DNA from: Mediterranea sp. (in: CFB group bacteria)
GTDB taxonomy: Bacteria > Bacteroidota > Bacteroidia > Bacteroidales > Bacteroidaceae
DNA: 35,286 bases
Direction of reading: 5' to 3'
Assembly (NCBI GenBank): GCA_031258135.1
Contig: JAIRNG010000083.1
Span: 1 to 35,286, forward strand
The position numbers and the translations under genes are program-made. Of this stretch, positions 26,896 to 35,286 are shown in pieces (position 1 is the first letter of the stretch; the number at the start of each line of letters is the position of its first letter). The notes beneath the pieces were generated by a model. That model did no database searches and was not told the DNA's origin. It saw only the letters and a list, made by a program, of their open reading frames with translations.

Positions 26896-27675
26896 TTATT
26901 TGTGGCCGGAGGGAAACGGCTCTTCGTCGAAGATGTCTGCGGGATATTCTATGCCGGTCAGGAACAGCGCCTGTCCGGGAACAGAAGTCCCGGCTTTTCC
27001 CCGGTCTTTTTGCTCTATCACCCGGCGGAAACCGTCGACGGTCATCTTTCCGCATCCCACCTCAAGCAGCGTCCCCACAATGGCGCGTACCATGTTGCGC
27101 AGGAAACGGTCGGCGCGTATCGTGAAGACCCAAGTGGCTTCATCCTTCTGCGTCCACTCGGCATGGGTGATCTTGCAGTTATTGGTTTTGACGTCGGTGT
27201 GCAGTTTACTGAAGCTGGTGAAATCCGAATACCCGGGCAGGATTGCGGCGGCTTCGTTCATCAACCCGACATTCAATTCGCCCCGGACATGGTAACGGTA
27301 CTGACGATTGAAGGGACATTTACGGGTAGTCACGTAATAGTTGTACGTACGCGCCGTGGCATCAAAACGGGCATGGGCGCCGGGTTTGACTTTACGAATC
27401 CGGTAAACGGTAATATCCCGCGGCAGCATACGGTTCAGCTTGTCGGCAACCAGCACGGGGTCGAGCGGCCCGCCGTCGTGATCGAAATGCGCAACCATCA
27501 GTGAAGCATGCACTCCGGCATCGGTACGTCCGGCGCCCACGACTTCAATCTCTTCCCGCAAAAAGGCGGACAATGCCTCCATCAGACATTCCTGCACACT
27601 GATCCCGTTGGGCTGTATCTGCCAACCGTGATAGTTCGTCCCATCGTAAGCCAGATATATGAAATAGCGTTGCAC
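26896..27675 (-). CDS. truA: tRNA pseudouridine(38-40) synthase TruA
   Basis: This enzyme isomerises uridines 38-40 in the anticodon arm of tRNAs. The 259 residues begin [20 protein letters not shown]. The catalytic Asp52 lies in [13 protein letters not shown], and later motifs [16 protein letters not shown]-like and [17 protein letters not shown] fit the family. Length is usual. It begins 3 nt after the fmt stop, so the two tRNA-related genes are co-transcribed. Confidence 0.95.
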   Translation of the reverse strand: MQRYFIYLAYDGTNYHGWQIQPNGISVQECLMEALSAFLREEIEVVGAGRTDAGVHASLMVAHFDHDGGPLDPVLVADKLNRMLPRDITVYRIRKVKPGAHARFDATARTYNYYVTTRKCPFNRQYRYHVRGELNVGLMNEAAAILPGYSDFTSFSKLHTDVKTNNCKITHAEWTQKDEATWVFTIRADRFLRNMVRAIVGTLLEVGCGKMTVDGFRRVIEQKDRGKAGTSVPGQALFLTGIEYPADIFDEEPFPSGHK

Positions 27676-27678
27676 GTC

Positions 27679-28755
27679 TTACGGCTTTGGTTTCCGGATA
27701 CAAAAGTACGACTCCCCGCCTATCCTGAAGCCACGGAGCAATTCTCCGACCGCCAGCCGCTTCTTGCCTGAGACCTGCAACGATTTAACGGACAGGAAGC
27801 CATCGGCGGCGGCTACATTCAGATAACTCTTTCCGTCGGTAACGATGGTTCCGGGAGTCAGGTCATGTTCTTCCAACAGTTTCCCGCTCTCATAGATCTT
27901 CACGGCGGTGCGTTTACCGTCCGGCGTTTCCAGCTCCGTCCAGGCGGCGGGATAAGGAGAAAGCCCACGGATAAAGTCATAAACGCGTTTGGTCGACTGC
28001 GTCCAGTCGATCCGGCAAGTCTCTTTAAAAATCTTCGGAGCGGGACGAAGCTCGCCAACGACGGTCATTTCTTCCTGCGGAACGGACCTCGCCGCGCCAT
28101 TCAGTATGGCATCGACCGTCTCAACGACCAACGCTCCGCCAAGCGCCATCAGCCTGTCGTGAACCATACCCGCATTGTCGGTATCGGCTATCGGAACGCT
28201 CACCTGCCGGATCACCCCGCCCGTATCGATCTCATGGGTCAGAAAGAACGTGGTAACACCCGTCCGGGTATCGCCATTGATCACCGCCCAATGGATGGGA
28301 GCCGCGCCACGGTACTGCGGAAGCAGCGAAGCATGGAGGTTGAACGTGCCGAACCGGGGCATATCCCACACCACCTCCGGCAACATGCGGAAAGCGACAA
28401 CGATCTGCAGATCGGCTTTCCAGGCCCGCAAAGCATCGAGGAACTCCCCGTCCTTCAATTTCTCCGGTTGCAACAAAGGCAGGCCATGAGCCACGGCATA
28501 CTGTTTCACGGGCGAAGCCTGCAACTCATTGTGATGACGGCCGGCCGGCTTGTCGGGCATCGTAACCACACCCACTACATGGTATCCGCCCTCGACAAGT
28601 CTACGGAGAGGCTCCACCGCAAACTCCGGCGTACCCATATATACGATTCGTAAAGCTGAAGCCTCACCGAAAGCCTCAAAAGCCTCACCCCGACCCTCTC
28701 CAAAGGAGAGGGAGGAGGAAGATACTTCCTTTTGCTTTCCTATTTGTTTATCCAT
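27679..28755 (-). CDS. fmt: Methionyl-tRNA formyltransferase with repeat-derived N-terminal extension
   Basis: Fmt formylates Met-tRNAi for translation initiation. Family sequence begins at LRIVYMGTPEFAVEPL (residue 35 on) and includes PDKPAGR, LHASLLPQYRGAAPIHWA and HEIDTGGVI, then a C-terminal domain. The ORF is 358 residues, about 35 longer than usual. Residues 11-32 (SSSSLSFGEGRGEAFEAFGE) are encoded by one arm of a GC-rich palindromic repeat. No ATG lies between the repeat and the family sequence, except the internal Met in VYMGT. The only candidate upstream ATG is at 28755, beyond the repeat. So either the repeat is translated or a non-ATG start is used. Confidence 0.92.
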   Translation of the reverse strand: MDKQIGKQKEVSSSSLSFGEGRGEAFEAFGEASALRIVYMGTPEFAVEPLRRLVEGGYHVVGVVTMPDKPAGRHHNELQASPVKQYAVAHGLPLLQPEKLKDGEFLDALRAWKADLQIVVAFRMLPEVVWDMPRFGTFNLHASLLPQYRGAAPIHWAVINGDTRTGVTTFFLTHEIDTGGVIRQVSVPIADTDNAGMVHDRLMALGGALVVETVDAILNGAARSVPQEEMTVVGELRPAPKIFKETCRIDWTQSTKRVYDFIRGLSPYPAAWTELETPDGKRTAVKIYESGKLLEEHDLTPGTIVTDGKSYLNVAAADGFLSVKSLQVSGKKRLAVGELLRGFRIGGESYFCIRKPKP

Positions 28756-28857
28756 TTTATATCTTATATTCTCTAATCATTATTTCCAAGCTATCTTCCT
28801 TCTCCCTCTCCTTTGGAGAGGGTCGGGGTGAGGCTTTGAGGCTTTCGGGGTGAGGCT
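28660..28857. repeat. Inverted pair of GC-rich palindromic elements spanning the fmt start
   Basis: The left arm 28660-28724 and right arm 28792-28857 are near-perfect inverted copies, with only a few differences over about 65 bp. Each arm has its own 8-bp stem CCCTCTCC/GGAGAGGG and repeated GAGGCTTT words. The AT-rich loop (28725-28791) carries the fmt ATG. The left arm is coding (fmt residues 11-32); the right arm is intergenic. Confidence 0.88.
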
Positions 28858-28859
28858 GT

Positions 28860-28905
28860 TCTCCCTCTCCTTTGGAGAGGACCGGGGTGAGGCTTTGAGG
28901 CTTTC
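28860..28905. repeat. GC-rich palindromic element overlapping the end of the CLC gene
   Basis: CTCCCTCTCCTTTGGAGAGG followed by ACCGGGGTGAGGCTTTGAGG closely matches the right arm just upstream. Its last bases include part of the TGA stop of the minus-strand CLC gene. Together with the inverted pair, it fills most of the gap between clc and fmt. Confidence 0.85.
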
Positions 28906-30694
28906 AGTCTTCCGAAAACTGCACCAGTACGTCACGGTAAGCATTGAATATCTTCGATTTGGACACCATGCCCAGGTATTTCCCTTCCACGTTCACTACC
29001 GGAAGATTCCATGCCCCGGTTTCATCAAACGTGCGCATCACCTGCTCCATACTGTCCGTATCATAGAGCCGGACCGGTACAGCGGTCATCAGCTTGCGTA
29101 CCGTGAACCGGTGGTAAAGCTCCTGGCGGAACATGATGTTGCGTATATCGTCGAGCAGGACGAAGCCCAGCAACACCCCATCCTTATCGAGCGCCGGAAA
29201 GACGTTACGGCTTGAAGTGGAAATGGCCTTTACCAGTTCACCCAGATCCATGTCCGGACTGACGGTGGTAAAATTCCGCTCCACCACATGCTCCATCTTC
29301 ATCAACGTCAATACGGCTTTATCTTTATGGTGAGTCAGCAGTTCGCCCTTCTTTGCCAGACGCATGGAATAAATACTGTGCGGTTCAAAAATAATAATAG
29401 TAAGATAAGAGCTTACCGCCACCATCATCAACGGGAGGAACAGGTCATATCCTCCGGTAAGCTCGGCAATCAGGAACACACCCGTCAGCGGTGCATGCAT
29501 CACCCCGCTCATGACCCCGGCCATACCCATCAACGCAAAATTCTTCTCGGGCAGATCGGGTGTAAACTCAAAACGGTTGCTGAAATGGGAAAATACAAAA
29601 CCGGTGATACAACCCAGGAACAGTGAAGGTGCGAAAATACCGCCGCAACCGCCGCCGCCATTCGTAGCGCTCGAAGCGAACACCTTGAAGAGCACGACCA
29701 GGATCAGATAAAAAAGCAGGATACTCCCGGACCCATAGAACAGGGAGTTATTCATCACCGTGTCCCACTCCGTACTGTTCGTTCCGTTGAGCAACAACTC
29801 TATCGTGTCATAACCTTCGCCATAGAGCGACGGGAAAAGGAAGATCAGAACGCTTAGCATCAGTCCGCCGAGCGCCAGCCTGCGATATGGGCCTTTACAC
29901 CTGGCATAGAGGCTCTCGGTATAGTTCATCGCACGGGTAAAGTAAAGCGAGACCAATCCGCAAAAGATGCCCAGCAGAATAACATAAGGAATACGCCCGA
30001 ACTCGAAAGGCTGGTCCTGGCTGAACCTGAACATCGCCTCGGCGCCGGTAAGGATATAGGACATCGTCGCCGCCGTCACAGACGAGATGAGCAAAGGCAG
30101 TAACGAGGTCATGGTCAGATCGAGCATCAGCACCTCGACCGTAAACACCAGTCCGGCGATAGGTGCCTTAAAGATACCGGCGACGGCTCCGGCCGCTCCA
30201 CAGCCCACCAATAGCATGAGGGTACGCTGATCCATCCTGAACATACTTCCCAGGTTGGAACCGATGGCCGAACCCGTCAATACGATAGGAGCTTCCGCCC
30301 CCACCGATCCCCCGAAGCCGATCGTAATGGAACTGGCAATCAATGACGACCAGGCATTGTGCCGCTTGATACGCCCCTGACGGCGCGATATGGCATACAG
30401 TATCTTCGTCACTCCATGGCCGATATCGTCTTTAACGACATAACGCACAAACAGACCGGCCAGGAAAATACCCGCAACCGGATAAACCAGATAAAGGTAG
30501 TTGGCGCCCGTCGCACTGAAGTTATCCGTCAGGAAATCCTGTACCAGATGGATCATCTGTTTCAGCAATATAGCCGCCAATGCCGTGAGTATCCCCACCA
30601 CAAAGCTAAGCATCAGGACAAATTTCTTCCCCGCAACGTGCTTCTCCCGCCACACAAGCAGGCGTTGCATCAAACCGGTCTTTTCCTTTTTCAT
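28904..30694 (-). CDS. CLC-family chloride channel/transporter with C-terminal CBS pair
   Basis: This 596-residue inner-membrane protein has about 400 residues of CLC core, then two CBS domains that probably bind nucleotides. Motifs are GSVGAEAPIV, with Glu134 at the gating-glutamate position, and GGIFAPSLFLG. APIAGLVFTVEVLM has Val188 where E. coli CLC has its proton glutamate Glu203. The first anion-binding loop reads GHGVTK rather than GSGIP. These changes suggest channel-like or altered transport, but this is inference. The CBS region includes NVFPALDKDGVLLGFVLLDDIR and GAWNLPVVNVEGKYLGMVSKS. The stop codon is at the edge of a palindromic element. It begins 30 nt after tsaC. Confidence 0.93.
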   Translation of the reverse strand: MKKEKTGLMQRLLVWREKHVAGKKFVLMLSFVVGILTALAAILLKQMIHLVQDFLTDNFSATGANYLYLVYPVAGIFLAGLFVRYVVKDDIGHGVTKILYAISRRQGRIKRHNAWSSLIASSITIGFGGSVGAEAPIVLTGSAIGSNLGSMFRMDQRTLMLLVGCGAAGAVAGIFKAPIAGLVFTVEVLMLDLTMTSLLPLLISSVTAATMSYILTGAEAMFRFSQDQPFEFGRIPYVILLGIFCGLVSLYFTRAMNYTESLYARCKGPYRRLALGGLMLSVLIFLFPSLYGEGYDTIELLLNGTNSTEWDTVMNNSLFYGSGSILLFYLILVVLFKVFASSATNGGGGCGGIFAPSLFLGCITGFVFSHFSNRFEFTPDLPEKNFALMGMAGVMSGVMHAPLTGVFLIAELTGGYDLFLPLMMVAVSSYLTIIIFEPHSIYSMRLAKKGELLTHHKDKAVLTLMKMEHVVERNFTTVSPDMDLGELVKAISTSSRNVFPALDKDGVLLGFVLLDDIRNIMFRQELYHRFTVRKLMTAVPVRLYDTDSMEQVMRTFDETGAWNLPVVNVEGKYLGMVSKSKIFNAYRDVLVQFSED

Positions 30695-30724
30695 CAGAGA
30701 CGTTCCCTCCTTTATCTTTCCGTT

Positions 30725-31288
30725 TTATTTCCTTATTATATCGATCACCCCGCCTTTGCCCAGCCTGATGATATCCGAAGGCGCCGGACGGCTCATATCG
30801 TCCTGCCGGTACGCCACCACATAGTCCGCCAACGATCTGATCTCTTCGCTGATCTCACCGAAATTCGCCGGCGAGGGCTGCCCGCTCCTGTTGGCCGACG
30901 TAGACACAATCGCCTTACGGAAACGCCGGCATAACTGATGGGAGAATCTCTCGCGGGTGACGCGGATGCCTACGCTGCCGTCTTCCGCCAGAAGATTGGG
31001 GGCCAGGTTCCTGGCGCCCGGATAGATAATGGTCAACGGCTTATCGGCCAGCTCAATCAAATCCCAGGCCACAGAGGGGACATCATCCACATAGAAGTCA
31101 ACCTTCACGGAAGAATCCACCAACACCAGCATCGCCTTGCTATCGGCCCGTTGTTTGATTTCGTACACCCGCCGCACCGCCACGGGGTCCGTCGCATCAC
31201 AACCCAACCCCCACACCGTATCCGTAGGGTAAAGGATTACCCCGCCCCCGGCCATCACCTCACAAGCTTTCCTTATATCTTCTACCAT
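30725..31288 (-). CDS. Threonylcarbamoyl-AMP synthase (Sua5/YciO/YrdC family)
   Basis: This enzyme probably makes threonylcarbamoyl-AMP from threonine, bicarbonate and ATP for the t6A modification of tRNA. The 187 residues have the YrdC-domain motifs ILYPTDTVWGLGCDA (18-32), IKQRADSKAM with the K-x-R, DKPLTIIYPG, and VSTSANRSGQPSP. There is no C-terminal Sua5 domain. A YciO-type paralogue with unknown activity cannot be excluded. It is the first gene of the run with clc, fmt, truA and the EamA gene, all minus strand and closely spaced except at the clc-fmt repeats. Confidence 0.9.
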   Translation of the reverse strand: MVEDIRKACEVMAGGGVILYPTDTVWGLGCDATDPVAVRRVYEIKQRADSKAMLVLVDSSVKVDFYVDDVPSVAWDLIELADKPLTIIYPGARNLAPNLLAEDGSVGIRVTRERFSHQLCRRFRKAIVSTSANRSGQPSPANFGEISEEIRSLADYVVAYRQDDMSRPAPSDIIRLGKGGVIDIIRK

Positions 31289-31316
31289 AAACCGGTAAAC
31301 TAATACATACGAATCG

Positions 31317-31324
31317 CAAAAGTA
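31317..31324 (-). promoter_or_regulatory. -7 box upstream of the tsaC-like gene
   Basis: The minus strand reads TACTTTTG, matching TAnnTTTG, 28 nt upstream of the ATG at 31288. No -33 box is evident. The upstream DNA is the repeat element at 31354-31555. Confidence 0.5.
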
Positions 31325-31353
31325 CGCAAAAGAAACGGTAAATTGAGAATTGA

Positions 31354-31555
31354 AAATTGAAAATTACGATGCCGCATGGGAATAGGGTTAAGGACACGGA
31401 TTACACGGATGAACGCGGATTTAAAGCCCCGTAGGGGGCGGTGGTGCAGATGGATTTTGATACAGTATCCTTAGAAAAGCTGCCTGCAAATCGGAAAGCA
31501 AAGCGGTGACCCACGCAAAACACCGACTCCAATGCGGCATCGTAACTTTCAATTT
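31354..31555. repeat. Intergenic element with inverted repeats (copy 2)
   Basis: The outer arms 31354-31377 and 31532-31555 are inverted copies matching at 23 of 24 positions. They contain ATTGAAAATTACG next to ATGCCGCAT. The inside has GACACGGATTACACGGAT, the same word as in the element at 1348-1699. The outer ends of both elements share the ATTGAAAATTACG core, while the adjoining arm sequence differs (CTAAAC against ATGCCGCAT). It occupies most of the 317-nt gap between the tsaC-like gene and the GH2 gene. I see no ORF of note in it. Confidence 0.8.
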
Positions 31556-31593
31556 AATAAGTACGTTTTGTGCTTTTGAACGTCTATTTGTAA

Positions 31594-34908
<3,315 letters not shown>

Positions 34909-34975
34909 CGCATAAAAAAACAGGGGACGGAAATTGACTTCTCCTGCGTTCGCTCACATTAGGGAACAGGCCTTT

Positions 34976-35098
34976 CTTCCCGACATCGTCGACGAGCCGC
35001 CACATACATGTTTTTTCTTCCCGACGGCGTCGGCGAGCCGCCACATACATGTTTTTTCTTCCCGACGCCGTCGGCGGGCCGCCACATTTATATAATTT
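34976..35098. repeat. Three 41-bp tandem repeats after the GH2 gene
   Basis: Units begin at 34976, 35017 and 35058. Each has CTTCCCGAC, a GC-rich inverted core (CCGACGGCGTCGG in unit 2, its reverse complement CCGACGCCGTCGG in unit 3), then GCCGCCACAT. Units 1 and 2 end ACATACATGTTTTTT and unit 3 diverges to TTTATATAATTT. A hairpin plus T-run resembles an intrinsic terminator, repeated. The stretch 34909-34975 shows nothing recognisable. The stretch 35099-35208 is AT-rich leader with only an imperfect -7-like TATCTTTA at 35146. Confidence 0.85.
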
Positions 35099-35208
35099 AA
35101 CTGTTTTTTTTTGGAAAAAAAGAACCGGATATGAGAAAAGAGTCGTATCTTTATAGCATAAAACAATGCATTAGTCTTTGAATATTAATTTTTTAAACTC
35201 TACAAATC

Positions 35209-35286
35209 ATGTTAAAAGCCTTAGTCCGTGCATTTAAATTTGAAATGTTAGACATTTCCGCACTGCTGAAACTCTCATCGCTCCTG
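35209..35286 (+). CDS. Partial gene at right edge, unidentified
   Basis: An open frame of 26 codons runs from an ATG at 35209 to the window end (MLKALVRAFKFEMLDISALL...). It follows an AT-rich leader typical of Bacteroidota gene starts. Hydrophobic and charged residues alternate as in a helix, and it does not look like a signal peptide. I do not recognise the family. It is too short and open-ended for the ORF track. Confidence 0.45.
   Translation, partial: MLKALVRAFKFEMLDISALLKLSSLL

Noticed and set aside
31583-31590. -7 box (TCTATTTG) ahead of the GH2 gene
   Set aside because: It misses the conserved A of TAnnTTTG and has no TTTG at 19-21 nt, so it is too weak to list as a feature.
34954-35166. 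70-codon minus-strand ORF after the GH2 gene
   Set aside because: Most of it is the 41-bp tandem repeat, giving repeated KKHVCGGS-like peptides. No start context or family is recognised.

Overview
The window looks like chromosomal DNA of a Bacteroidota species, probably in the order Bacteroidales. Several genes are preceded by the Bacteroidota-type -7 box (TAnnTTTG). One promoter, ahead of the AAA ATPase, is a canonical TTTG-N19-TATATTTG. The gene content also fits an anaerobic gut-type Bacteroidales: pyruvate:ferredoxin oxidoreductase, CstA, secreted GH67 and GH2 enzymes, and a tsaC-clc-fmt-truA neighbourhood. Genus cannot be fixed from sequence alone.

Region 1 (1-1740). A left-edge signal-peptide fragment is followed by a 42-bp tandem-repeat array, a DUF6261-like gene, and a repeat element with nested inverted repeats whose end supplies that gene's stop codon.

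Region 2 (1741-11628) holds late cobalamin biosynthesis. Two operons converge: cbiA-pduO-cbiP-cobD-cbiB (+) and cobU-cobT-cobS-cobC (-). Together they cover a,c-amidation, cobalt adenosylation, side-chain amidation, aminopropanol-phosphate formation and attachment, and nucleotide-loop assembly. Corrin-ring genes are absent here, and I found no B12 riboswitch. An AT-rich type II restriction-modification pair (MvaI/BcnI-like nuclease plus SPPY-type methyltransferase) sits exactly at the convergence point.

Region 3 (11702-22099). A secreted GHL10-like protein and a GH67 alpha-glucuronidase form an operon. uvrA is divergent from it and overlaps tail-to-tail with a small beta-barrel gene. That gene belongs to a cstA / two-TM protein / barrel operon. 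Between cstA and an AAA ATPase gene lies an elaborate palindrome: three repeat units, five 23-bp tandem repeats, then the three units inverted.

Region 4 (22202-31288). nifJ ends at a perfect 15-bp hairpin. On the minus strand follow tsaC, a CLC chloride transporter, fmt, truA and an EamA permease. Several copies of a GC-rich palindromic element occur here. One forms the N-terminus of Fmt, another supplies the stop of the CLC gene, and a related copy lies in frame inside the downstream GH2 gene.

Region 5 (31289-35286). A second nested inverted-repeat element precedes a 1100-residue secreted GH2 beta-galactosidase. After it come three 41-bp tandem repeats and the start of an unidentified gene.

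The genes are mostly ordinary. The unusual content is the repeats: at least five architectures, several of which touch or enter coding sequences.
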